64,000 nt of DNA from Lepiota brunneoincarnata (lineage: Eukaryota > Basidiomycota > Agaricomycetes > Agaricales > Agaricaceae): contig JAEBUN010000003.1 of the NCBI GenBank assembly GCA_023014365.1, positions 1,984,001 through 2,048,000 of the forward strand, written 5' to 3'. Made by a program: the position numbers and the translations under genes. The notes below the pieces were generated by a model, which had not been told where the DNA came from, ran no database searches, and was given only the letters and a program-made list of their open reading frames with translations. This document shows, piece after piece, positions 35,437-46,622 of this stretch; the first letter of the stretch is position 1, and every line of letters begins with the position of its first letter.

Positions 35437-37884
35437 ACATCTCCCGCGTTGTCCGTAAACACATAGCCTGACCTTGCCTGTACCCCCCTTTGTGAAACTG
35501 CAATTCTGTAACTAGTATTCGGAGAAATATTGTACCGTGTGCGTCTAGGATTTAACTTCAAGAACCCATTAGGGCTGTACACTGCAGATGATGATGGGGT
35601 TAGTGGCTAGTGTTTCATGTCCGTCTTCTCACTAGCCTTCATTCCCGAAGTGCTCGACGCTATCATATCATGGAGCACATTTTCCTCATTCCTTATGCAG
35701 CAATTCTGGCATCTTGTCATCACATCAACTGTCAAACACGCTTAGTCGTGTTGACCTTATTGGAACCATCTCGGAGTGGCAATGGGGGCTTATGGGGGTT
35801 CAATTCACTTGCGCACAATTGACCTAGCTCCCCATCAGCGATCCATGGAGGGACTGGGAAACAACAACCAAAAGACGGATGTGGTTTGAATTCAATCCCC
35901 AATTTAGCTGTTCCGAATCTTCGGTTTTGACGAGCGATCCCGGCGTAACAGCAATTATCTCCAATGCTGACTGGACTTCAGAGGCCGAATTCCCGAGGAT
36001 ATGTTTAGGGTGAACAAGGAAAAAAAACAAAAAACTACAGCTCAGGTTTGATCCCCCCAGGTCTCCGGCTAACCCTTTCAAATGTCGTCGACATAGAAAG
36101 CAGGGGCGTATTGAACAAAACAAAAACGTGGCCAACAGCGTTCCTACAGGTTCCGATATGAGGGTGGCCCCCATCTTCAGTTGACGACGTCTTACCCAGC
36201 CAAGCGCATTAAGAACACCGGATGACCGCGCGGCTTTGGCCATAACACGCCGAAGAAGGGGGGCAAGGGGGTGGGGGGGGGAAAAGGTTGGGGCCAGCAA
36301 AGTCCAGAAACTCCAATCGGACCGAATTCCGGATAGCTGAGTAAGGACCACTCCGAGGTCGTGCGGCTCAAGAACACAAGGGGTGACTTCGTCTAGCTTG
36401 CGCATAGCCGTCCTTTGAGGAGGCGAGTAACCATGCGACTACAGTACGTACAAAGTAGCCGAACAATTGGCTTTTTTCCTGACTGTCAGGAACCTAGGGA
36501 AGGGGCGAAAAAAAAAAAAACTGACAAAGGCGAAAATGGCAAAAGGATTTTGACGCCCCGGAGCTCACCAACTCGCAAACCTGAAACAATATAAAAATTG
36601 AGGTGCTAGGAACGCTTTGAAAAGCCCAAGCGTGAGATGGCGACCTGAGAACATCAAGGATCCACCGTGGACGCCAACGATGGTCGCAAAGAATGACATT
36701 CGGCGCAGTCGTTGGAGCGGCCATAGCACCAAAATCCGCCAGAAGGGCCGGAATTTGAACATTGTCGTTACCTCATGAAGAATGTGCTGCGAATACGCAG
36801 CACAAATTATGCCCACTTGGTTGTCTAGGTAGTCTTGTGCCTGGATTGTGGCTGTTATTTTTCACTTTGGCATCAAAGCAAAATTTCGACCGAATCTCGG
36901 AGCGCTATCTGGTTGTCGAATGACTATAATCTACCTGTGAACGGCATTATCCACTGCACAAGAAGCTTCTTACGATGAGGGGGACGGGTCCGGTGTGTTG
37001 GCGTTCAAAGATGGACCCGTGTTCGTTCCTATCAGTCTAATGTAGTGTAGATCAAACGTACAGAACCTTAGTGAGCCGATAGTCGCTGGAGCCCCAGAAA
37101 TATCCCACAGGGGATGGATAAACTCGGTCTCAGAGGGGTTATTAAGTACTGAATTCAGTGAGCGACCAAAAGATATGCTCACCAGTATCATACAACCTCC
37201 TGATGGTGACCAACTCCATGTCGTTCTTGCTGCCAAGACCTTGTCCGTCCAAAAATAGGGGTGCAAAGTACCCCTGTGTCAGCAGATTCCAGGCCGGTGC
37301 AAGCGGGACGCCTTGGATCCGCCCGCCAATAATATTCTTGCGCATCCGAGCAAATGAACCCGACTTCCTTCGTTCCCGGCGCCTAACGCCACCCTCCCTC
37401 AAATAAACCTTTTGCAATCCACCTGTTGGCGCTTAGTGACAGGAAACATATCTGTATCATATTGACACGGGAGCTTGGGGGGTGATTGGAAAGAGACACC
37501 CTTGTCCACCTGTCAGCATAAAAAAACTCGCCTTTCTAAAACACTAGCCCTGTCCGCTTGTCCGAATTTGTGCTGCCCTGACGGGTGGGACGGAGCAACT
37601 TTGATCTGACCTTATTATGTAGCCCCAATAAACCAATCCAAGGGTCCCTTGGTAGTGTATTCATATATTCATTGCACGAATCAGATGATCGCCCACGCAC
37701 AGGGTATGTCCGTACGCATATCAAGACCTACTGGCGTAGACCACCCGGTGTGGATCATAAGACTCCATACTAAACTGCAATATATATATATATATATATA
37801 ATAGATGAGCCTTTGAATATCGAGGTGTGGCTTCCATTTTGACGGGGTGCTTGTGAGGGTCCCAAAGCAGCGTGCAACTGGATT
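35437..37884. other. Gene-poor stretch, 2.4 kb
   Basis: No supported gene. A 193-codon ORF on the minus strand (35824-36405) has no domain and poor composition. Two minus-strand ORFs at 37142-37417 and 36970-37266 could join through a 34-base intron to an unrecognised protein, but such an intron is too short to trust. An A12 run is near 36509-36520. A (TA)n tract ends the region. Confidence 0.35.
37780..37803. repeat. (TA)n microsatellite
   Basis: About eleven to twelve TA dinucleotides in a row, roughly 80 bases downstream of the Rrp4 stop codon. Confidence 0.9.
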
Positions 37885-39193
37885 TCAAGCTCTAGATGCT
37901 AATGCAGTAATCAATGCATCTCCAAAATCTTCCGAAAGCATGTCCTTGACACTGCCTTCTTGGTCGACTGTCCATTCGTACGCCTCTATCAGTAATATGT
38001 CCGTCAACGGGATGAAGTGGGACGCCAGAATTCGGACAATATTCGTCACTCGGGAAATGGCTGCGCGCGTGGTCTCATCGATGTCCTAGGACAAAACAGG
38101 TCAGACGCCCCCGCCTTCAACGGGGGGACAAACAGAATGACGCACATCGTTGACATTGGAGTAGACAGCCTCGGCATCGAAGCCTTCTTCCCCTTCTTGT
38201 TCATTCGCCTTTACATGTTTGCTTACCCAGATATAGCCATTAAGCCCGAGAATGAGGTCAACGCCGCAGGGCAGGGCAATGAAGTGGGTCTTGAGGCGTC
38301 GTACAAGAATAGGAGGCACGGTGACAACTTGTCCGTTTCTTAGCTGAAACGAAAACGATGAGATATGATGCCTAGCTAGGAACCGACAAAAGGGTGGGTA
38401 CCTTGCCGTACCTCAAGGAGCGGGTGTGTAATGACATCGCACCATCGGCGAAAAAGGCTTGAACTTCGGCGACCAGCAAGTCACCCTCCTCGAAAAAATT
38501 TCGCATTTGCAGTTCATCACTCTCCAATTTTCGTCGCTAGAGTAACGTATTAACCCAAGGTAATTAATATCATAAAAATAGACTGTACCTGAACACCCCC
38601 TGGCAGGTTGACGGAGGACAGCATTAGGATAGCGTCTTGTCTTGAGTTTGCATCCACTTTCCACCGTCGCGGTTGTACCTAGGGCGCACGGGGATATGGG
38701 GCGGAGACTTGGCAGTGATAAATGAAGGGTACGTACCTCAGTGATGCGCCCGACCACCAAATCGCCCACCTCGGGGCTGTACCTTTGCGACAAACACTTG
38801 TATTAACGACAGCTTGGACGATGAACGTCGGCTCAAGAAATTCACCGTACCTGCCGCGAATGGCGCGAACTGTCACCAGCTTATTGACACGTTCGATAGT
38901 GCCTGCAACGGACGCGATGACCTCCTCATCATCTACATATGTTCCATGTCCGCTATCTCATCCGGTGTCAGAATGTATCTTGAATGAGGTGAGGTAAAAT
39001 GGGAGGTCGCCTACCGCATATAAGCTTGCGACGATGTCAGTGTCTCTCCAGGGCAGGTAAGCCTTGATCCGTCGGTTCCGATGTAGTCCTCCTCTAGCTC
39101 CATTTCCACGTCATCTGCAAAGCCCTGGGGGTGATTTGCATGGCTGTACCCGTCATGTTCGGCCGCGGTGGGGAAGGATGAGAAAGTGACCAT
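37885..39193 (-). CDS. RRP4: Exosome complex subunit Rrp4
   Basis: S1/KH cap protein of the RNA exosome, which degrades and processes RNA 3' to 5' in nucleus and cytoplasm. It starts [20 protein letters not shown]. The conserved N-terminal domain is [20 protein letters not shown], then [20 protein letters not shown]. The S1 part has [59 protein letters not shown] and [10 protein letters not shown]. The KH region shows [20 protein letters not shown] followed by YIWVSKH. The C-terminus is [20 protein letters not shown] and ends ALASRA. Around seven short introns are removed. The length is slightly above the human protein. Confidence 0.94.
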
Positions 39194-40466
39194 TAGTGCG
39201 AATAAGCAGTTGGATACGGGGCAAACACCATCTTTTGCTTACCTCATTTCTATGCTGACTCAGCAGCTCTAAGTATGATTGCCCACCATTCACATAACCG
39301 GGTCACCACTCCCAGCGGTGGCGGTTTCTTTCCAGCGCTACGAGATGTTCTTGGAATGCCATGCTGGGACATAAGGGAGATCCGGCAATTCCCGATACTC
39401 CAATGATGTCGAGGAGGGAGGGCAGAGCAGTCATTGGGATCATCGCCAAAACCAAAAAAAAAAAAACACCACGTCAGTTCTCTGATAAATGAACTCATTA
39501 GCACGCGTTCAGCATGATGCCCGAACAGCGAGCGAACACATGGTTGTCAACCTCCGGACACAATCATCATCCAGGGAACCCATCATCGAGTCTCTGGCAC
39601 TGACAACACCACCCACAATCATTTATACACTGTAGTTATTTTCACACCCTTTCTTCCATTTTGACATGTTCCGGGAGTCACGGGACGAACGGAGACCGTG
39701 TTGCCACTCGGGAGCCAAGTTGGTGAGCTATATTCTCTGACCCGAAATGACTCACACACATGGCTGAACACGATGTTACGCTTGTTACATCTGGACCCTG
39801 CAACACAAAGAGACAGGCGTCGATGGGATTTGTGGCATTGCTACTTCAAAGGTGGAGCTTCTGTCTCTGCACTGGCAGCCCAAGGTGATACGCAGATCTC
39901 GTTGACAACTACAACACGTGGCTGACATAAGAATTCTGAGCAAATGCGGATGTCCAGGAACGACATCACTTATCACCCCGGTCGGCTCGCTTCTTGAGCT
40001 TCTGAACCTTCTTATTAGTGGTGATGTGGTCTATTATGGATAAGGTTGAAACCGGCAGGGTATCTCGTCTAGTCATAAATGACCGTGTTAATAAAAACAA
40101 GTAGAACACTACAAACGACAGCGAAAAAACGGCTAAGCTTCAGATCGACCCGTTTCAAATAGTTTAGTAACCCCGAAAGGGAGTGGGGGGAGGGAAGGGA
40201 TCAGGAATTTTCCACGTCGAAAACGGGTGGTGTATCTACCGGATTGTATCTAGATGATGAGAGCGGTGAACGTTGGCAGCAACGGATGGGATAGCAAGAT
40301 GTCAGGGATATTACGGTATGCTACAATAAAGGCAAACAGAGAACCTGCGCATATGACACGGAGGACGCTTATTTTTCGATAGGTTCTAGGGTCGAACACC
40401 TGGGTGGTCGATAACGAGTGACCGTGCAGGGGGAAGTGATCCGTCCAATTAAACCTTGTCGGCGGA
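39194..40466. other. Intergenic, 1.3 kb, nothing recognised
   Basis: The region lies upstream of Rrp4 and downstream of the MYND gene. It has an A12 run near 39459-39470 and short ORFs without domains. Confidence 0.45.
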
Positions 40467-41225
40467 CTAATTATATGCGAGGAAGTAGGCTGACAAGGCG
40501 GGAAGATCGTTCGAGCCTGCGTCTGAGTAGCCTTGTCTCCTGGAACCGTTGAACTTGAGAACCACGACTGTCCCGCACCAGGCCTTGGGGGCAGCGCCCG
40601 AGGTAATATGGTAGATGGCGCGATTGACAGGCGCACCTTTCTTGAGAGCGCCCGGAGAATACCAAAGGTGGAGGGGGAATCGCAAAGGTTCGCTGTTAAG
40701 GCCTTGGGTCAAGACGATCCCTTCGGGCTGACCATCGGAGAAGTGGGAGTGTACTAGCGGGATGGGACACATGCCCTGCGACGGCTTGTGAGAGGGTCGA
40801 CAGCTGAGGGTAATGATACGAGGCCGTTCTAGACGGGGATTGGTGGGTCAGAACACGAGGGAGGCTTGTTCAGAGGGCTCACCTTCCTCTGGAGAGAACA
40901 GGATGGCAGAGACACTGATGTACTGGGGCTCGGCGGGTGGGGGGGTAGCAATCATGTTGACGCCGTAGGTGTTGGGCGAGGGAGGCGAGCCATTATTATG
41001 CTGGGTGGCAGGGATGCACTCCTTTCGATGACGCGGCCAGTCCTGTAGAGAGCGCAAACTCAACAAGGCGGCACAACCTAGAATGATTTAGACCATTACC
41101 TGGTGGAGATGGTCGGGTGCGCAGTACCATGCGCTCTGACAGCGACTGCACCACATGGATGTTGGGCGGCCACACAGAGTGCATGGGTGGTTGATGACTG
41201 GAACTGGAACTGAAACTGAGTGCAT
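40467..41225 (-). CDS. MYND zinc-finger protein
   Basis: Small protein with a MYND zinc finger near its N-terminus, a protein-interaction module. The finger reads CTLCGRPTSMWCSRCQSAWY followed by CAPDHLHQDWPRHRKEC, giving the C-x2-C, C-x2-C, C-x3-H, H-x3-C spacing. An intron falls exactly between DHLHQ and DWPRH. The rest contains SPEEERPRIITLSCRP, CPIPLVHSHFSDGQPEGIVL and KAWCGTVVVLKFNG, and ends SAYFLAYN; I recognise no other domain there. About 220 residues. The start is taken at MHSVSVPV (41225); an upstream in-frame Met at 41285 would add 20 residues. The partner is unknown. Confidence 0.8.
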
Positions 41226-41816
41226 AGTCAGGCGGGTGAGTTTGAGGAGATGAAGATGTGGTGTACTCTGCCAATGACTTTCCAACCTGTTTTTAAGTGA
41301 TGAGATGGACCCTCACACGGTCCGGTGATTCCAAGCCTCTCGTTCAACACCAACCCTCTCAGGATCAGAAGAAAATCAAGATTCCCAGATACAGGCACGA
41401 GGTTTGAAGTCGAATGAACAGAATAAGTCCACAAATCGGAGATTCAAACACATCAGGAAGGCACAATTTTCCGCAGAATCTGGCTTTCCTTTCGTGGCAG
41501 TAGAAACGGACGAAACCGAAGTGGCTCAAGCTATGATATTATCGTATATACCGCCGAAGGGCGGGACGGGATCATTGGCAGTCCGTGCTTTTATTATACT
41601 TCGTCGATACATCAGTTCGCAACAGAGGCTCCCGACATACTTAGATGACAAAATTAGGACCAGACTGCGATCAGAAGCTCAGAACCAGAGTAGCCCCTCC
41701 GGTGCCCCGTCGTGATACCCCACTCGGCCGGATACCCGGCTAGCTCCGGAGCTTGTGACAGTTGTAACAGCACAACTCCATTTCTTCCCTTTTATTATCT
41801 CTTGAAGCAGTCCACC
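41226..41816. other. Divergent intergenic region
   Basis: The promoter space between the MYND gene and RBM8A. A 103-codon plus-strand ORF at 41404-41715 has no recognisable domain and overlaps the likely RBM8A promoter. Confidence 0.45.
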
Positions 41817-42525
41817 ATGTCCGATGATGAGATGAATATTGACGACGGTGGGTACGCCCACATTGGCTTACACGCACCTCTTTTCTCATTACGCCATTTC
41901 AGTGGAGGCCGGAGGGGCCATTCGCAGGAGAGGCAGAGGCTTCCAAAATGCGGGTACGCCAACTATACTCGCCTAGGTCTTTCAAGATTCTTATTACCCC
42001 AGGCGGAAGCGATACAAAAACTTCAGCAGACGCGACCTATGACCGAGTGGAGTCTGCTACCACTGGCTCGGATACGAGGGCTGCTAGATGTATGTTCCTC
42101 ACCGAGATGTTTTTTCTTGGTCACCCATCATCATCATCAAAACAGCTGTTGAGGGTTGGATTGTACTCGTCACAAATGTTCACGAAGAAGCGACCGAGGA
42201 AGATGTTCAGGACAAGTTCTCGGAGTACGGGGAGATCAAGAACCTTCACCTCAATCTAGACCGTCGGACGGGCTACGTGAAGGTGGGCGCAAGCATTCGC
42301 CACTGTCTTATCACATCTCTCTCTGACCCGTTTATGTAGGGGTATGCTCTCGTTGAGTATGAGACAATGGCAGAGGCTCAGGTCGCGATCGACAGCGCAT
42401 CTGGTACTCCGCTTTTGGAGCAAGCAGTACAGTGTGATTATGCGTTTGTTCGCCCTCCGCCTTCAGGCCCCAAGAAGGGCAGAGGCCCTCGGGGTCGTAG
42501 TGCCAGTCCCAACCGCCGCAGATAA
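41817..42525 (+). CDS. RBM8A: RNA-binding protein Y14 (exon junction complex)
   Basis: Binds Mago in the exon junction complex deposited on spliced mRNA. It starts [12 protein letters not shown] second exon gives [15 protein letters not shown] and a third [18 protein letters not shown]. The RRM follows as [20 protein letters not shown] (RNP2), [19 protein letters not shown], and [11 protein letters not shown] (RNP1) across an intron. The C-terminus [20 protein letters not shown], ending PNRRR, is the usual RS/RG-type tail. Four introns are present. About 165 residues, the normal size. HP1 lies 176 bases downstream on the same strand. Confidence 0.94.
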
Positions 42526-42701
42526 TTTCAACTGTTATAGATACACAAGTAGCAATCTTTTAAACCCCCACTGCCTTTGGAATTCTGAGACGCGGCCTAC
42601 CGTAGTCTGTTTGTGGTGGACAAACAGTGTTCACACGCTCCTTGCAGTATAACTTTCATCTTCTTGCCCGTGCCACGGTCTCTCTCTTCGAATCCCTTGC
42701 T

Positions 42702-43678
42702 ATGTCTCGTCACTCGGTCGAGCTAGTCGAATCTGATGACAACGCTATGAACGTTGACAAAGTAGAATCAAAGGCTGCTAGTGAAGGGTCAGAGGCCGAA
42801 GACGGGGGTGAGGAGGAATATGAGATAGAGCAGATCTTGGACGCGAAAAGAGGTGCTTTTCCTGAAGTAAGTCTTTTTTTGCAGTAGTTGGGCTACCTTA
42901 GAACCGGGAACGACGCGTGTAACTATTGACGAACAGGGTCGAATGGGTTATCTTGTCAAGTGGAAGGGCTATGGCGACGAAGAAAATAGCTGGGTCGACG
43001 AACGAGACACTGAGTAAGTAATCAGACGAATTCACAATGCAACATGCTCAAGACAGCACAGAAATGCAAAGGAGCTCGTAAATGAGTTCTGGAAAAAGAA
43101 CGCGAAGAAAAAACCAAGAAAGTCTACAGAGCCCAAGCCAGCTAAGCGAGGACGTAAATCCACGGTAGCCGACGAGGATTCCGACTCGGTTTCGGCAGTC
43201 AAGAAACGCAGTCGACGATCAACAAACAAATTAGGGTCTTCATCCGAGGAAGAGGACGAGTCCACAACTCGAATTAAGAAAACACGGAAAGCGCCAGAGA
43301 GGGCAATGGGGAAAGCAAGGAAGGATTCAGAGGAGCCTCCAGTGCGCCTTCAAGACATGGCGAAATACATGGACATGGAGAGTTGGGAAGACCTCGTCGA
43401 TACTGTTGACACCGTTGAACGCACGGACGAGGGCCTCATCGTCTATTTAACCTTGTAGGCTAATCATGCATATCCTTGGCTTGCCGCTATACTGATAATA
43501 CCACAGGAAAACCGGAGAGCAAATCAGAGAAAGAGTCAGCATCTGTCGGAGACGCCTCCCGCAAAAGGTGCGTCATTAGCCTAAATCTTGACTTTATACC
43601 ATACCAAACCAACCGCAGCTACTTTCCTTCTATGAGAGCAACCTGAAGTGGAGAAAAGCCGAAGTAGGAGACGACTAG
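42702..43678 (+). CDS. HP1-type chromo and chromo-shadow domain protein
   Basis: Heterochromatin reader expected to bind H3 methylated at K9. It starts MSRHSVELVESDDNAMNVDK with an acidic lead. The chromodomain is EEYEIEQILDAKRGAFPEGR followed by MGYLVKWKGYGDEENSWVDE, with the first Tyr and the KWKGY Trp of the aromatic cage in place. A Lys-, Ser- and Asp-rich hinge (KKNAKKKPRKS, AVKKRSRRSTNK) comes next. The chromo-shadow domain follows: MESWEDLVDTVDTVERTDEG, then LIVYLTLKTGEQIRERVSIC and LPQKLLSFYESNLKWRKAE. Four introns; about 260 residues. An upstream Met at 42627 is possible, but MSRHS gives the better fit to the family. It is the counterpart of Swi6/HP1. Confidence 0.9.
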
Positions 43679-43990
43679 CGGACCACGGGAATCGCTATAG
43701 ACTACCCTACTATTTTTTTTGGTTTTGTGATCTGCTGGACGTGACGTGGTGACAGGCCGGTGCGTACCCTTCGATGAAGACCGATGGCGGGCGCGAAGGA
43801 TATGTTTGTCTAATTTAAGCCCTGGTCCGCTTGCACCCAGTTTGTCCTTAATTTTTTGGCCCAAACTATGAATCAGAATTCGTACATCCCTTTCATAGAA
43901 AGTCGGCATGCCTGAAATCCTTCCATCTGCCCAGTGTCCGGCGTGTCTTAATTGATACGCGATCAGCGCCTCCCGATCATGTTCATCCAT
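43619..43990 (-). CDS. Hypothetical protein (weak)
   Basis: An open frame of about 123 codons from MDEHDREALIAYQLRHAGHW to ..QVALIEGK. The first half looks protein-like (FYERDVRILIHSLGQKIKDK). I recognise no domain. It overlaps the 3' end of the HP1 gene on the other strand, which speaks against it as a conserved gene. An upstream in-frame Met at 44059 exists. Confidence 0.25.
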   Translation of the reverse strand: MDEHDREALIAYQLRHAGHWADGRISGMPTFYERDVRILIHSLGQKIKDKLGASGPGLKLDKHILRARHRSSSKGTHRPVTTSRPADHKTKKNSRVVYSDSRGPLVVSYFGFSPLQVALIEGK

Positions 43991-44107
43991 GCTAATCTCC
44001 AGAGCTTCGGTGTGGAGAAAGGAAGAAAAAAAAAAAAACCCTGACGTTTCTGCTTTCATACAAGTTGCACTCTAGCTCCCCACTACAACCACGGCAACAG
44101 ACCCTAG

Positions 44108-44516
44108 TTGGCCAGATCAGTCTATCTCGCCGTTCACACGTCCCGTCTCAGACTGATACGTTGTGAATTGTGTCTGTTTCCGACTCGGGAGGTCCCTAGC
44201 TATGAAGAACCTATGAATACCAAGTACCATTTCTCACAATTCTTTTCCAGGTTTAAGCCTCGAGTAAGTTTCTGTCGTCGGCGGTGGAACGTGATCCGAC
44301 AGCCGTTATGTTGAAACTTTGCAGGTTTTCCTGGGAGAACCCCTGTCAATACACCAGGTTGGTGGTCTTTACGAGAAACATATCGATATGCGATCGACCG
44401 ACGGATCCAACTCGTTTGTTATTTACACGGTTATCCGGATGTGGCGGGGCGTGTCCTTGCAAGGCAGGAAGAGCACTTCACCTGGGAACGCCGTGGAGTA
44501 CACGTGTGGATTATAA
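44108..44516 (+). CDS. Hypothetical spliced ORF (weak)
   Basis: Two exons, 44108-44263 and 44325-44516, join in phase 0 over a well-formed 61-base intron (GTAAGT..TTGCAG). The product is about 115 residues; the second exon reads VFLGEPLSIHQVGGLYEKHI and ends VEYTCGL. No domain is recognised. It is divergent from the weak ORF at 43619-43990. Confidence 0.25.
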
Positions 44517-46622
44517 GGGTCGGCTGGAATATGCCCGTTTGAGTTGGAGCTGGATGGGTCAATATCTCAGAACTGAAGAATGACTTGATGATTTATTTTT
44601 ATTGGGCAATTGTGGAATGCTGGGCGACCACATTTGTCACCCAGACACAGTATAAGACTGGCACAAAAAGGTCCTTGGTGGTGGAGAAACAGCACACTTG
44701 ATCCATAACAACATTGTATGTATACATATATTCCTTTTCCACGACTGGCCGCACACCTAGAACCAATCCGGCACTCCATTATGACATGGACATCATTTCC
44801 ACGTACCTGTTCTGATTCTTTGGCCAATCTCGTTATTTGGACCAAAAGGACGTGCAACATGACCAATTCAATTGAGCGGAGAGTTAACCAGTTGCGGGTT
44901 GGCAGCTCGGGAGGCTATAGATCATTGATATCAATATCAATGCAACCCTGAAAACCCGTTTTGTGTTCAATGATATGATCAGAGCCCAAAATGGTATGTA
45001 ACTAACAATTTGCCAAGCACATTCGTCAATAATCACAAGTCGCTCAATCGCGCAGCCACTCCTCACCTACCTGCAATGTACGTATTCCCGACGCATTACT
45101 ATTTATCCCTCTCGCTCGTCATCGGACGCATGGTTTTCGGAGCGAGATACAACGTGGCAAGTTCCGTCAGAATGAAATCCTAATTGGGGCACGTGTTATC
45201 AAGTCACCGGCAAACCCGAACTGGGGGTTTACCTGCAATAATAAAATCGCGTGATGACCGACAATACACTCTCTTGCTTGGGTTTCGTCCAGCTGGACTT
45301 TTTTTTTATATTTTTTTTATCCACATCCCAAAACGTAAAGCGCTCATATGCCCAGTGTGCCGGGTATCGGCTGGATGACCATCAGCGTCTTTACTTTGTG
45401 ACTTGCCGGCTTCAAATCCTGTCAAATGACCCTAATTACACCCTCGTGGCCTAAAGACCGCTGTCCCACTCCAATGCAGAAGCGGACAGGGCGATTCGCT
45501 GAAGGACCCACAAAACCCCTATGGCCGTTGCTTGCAAACATAATGAAATAGATCAGGGGTACACTGCATAGCATTACCCACTATCAGGAGTTGTTCCCGC
45601 CCGTCTTCCCCCAGTGCTGGAAACAGGTACGGCATCTGTGAGTGAGCGGGACACATATAGGGTTGATCCCGCCCATATCGGTTACGTCTCATGGGCTGCA
45701 ATCCTCGTCGAGTTTTGGTCCGCGAGCGTTTTGCAGGAGCTTAACGGCTACTATTTAAGCAAACTGTTTCAGAAATGCGCGGGCGGGAGACACAATGACT
45801 AACATCACGGACACGAGACCTGCCTGATTCCCTTTGGAGGGGTGGCCTGGGATGACTTTGATATCTTATGAGTGAGGATCTGAGAAAATGAAATCCGTTA
45901 GATGGACGTTGCGTGGTATTTCCTTTCTTTTGGGCTTGGTATGATGTTTCAGAGCAGTAAGCTAAGCCCCCTATGTAAAAAGTTCTGATCGAAGTGCTTC
46001 AAGCTGACGGCAAAGTTACCCGATTGAAAGATATTCGTGACAAGTGCGTTCGGATACAGGATCCGGGGGTATATTGAACATGCATAGCTTATCTCTGAAG
46101 CACGGGCCAGTCCGCGGTTTACATAAACGAATAGAAAAGGTCCAGGGACAACGCGCAAGAGTATTTGTACAGAAAACGCCAAAAATGATGTGTCCTCGTG
46201 TGGCGGCAGGGTCCGTTTTATGTTGGCGTAACACCAGAGAGTACCAGTATTCCAGTGGAGCCAATTGTACGTTGGAGAGTTCAACGGCAGATCGTTAACA
46301 TGCAGCGGGCAAGCAATAATGGGGTTCCAGTGTCATGACATGAAACTTCGCCGTCAGGTGGTTGTCATACTGATAATGTCACGGGATGAACACAGAAGGA
46401 AGAATGAATAAGACAATTGTACGCAAGAGCACAAAGGATGCCGGAAAATGATTTGCTTTGAACCTCCGGCCACCACGCTTTTTCAGAGTTTGGAGTTGTA
46501 GAACAGAATACCAGCCTAAAACCTAGTGGTCAAGAAGATCGAAGCGATTCGCCGATCAAGCGTCAAAGGCAAGCTGATTGGATAGCCACCGCAAAGAATC
46601 AGTGATTGCTTCCGAGGAGATT
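44517..46622. other. Gene-poor stretch, 2.1 kb
   Basis: Short ORFs only. T-rich runs occur near 45300-45320. I see no RNA gene, mobile element or domain. Confidence 0.4.

Noticed and set aside
35824..36405. 193-codon minus-strand ORF
   Set aside because: No domain, no splice-consistent extension, and no support from neighbours; treated as chance.
36970..37417. Two minus-strand ORFs that could join into one protein
   Set aside because: The joining intron would be 34 bases, shorter than any supported intron here, and no family is recognised.
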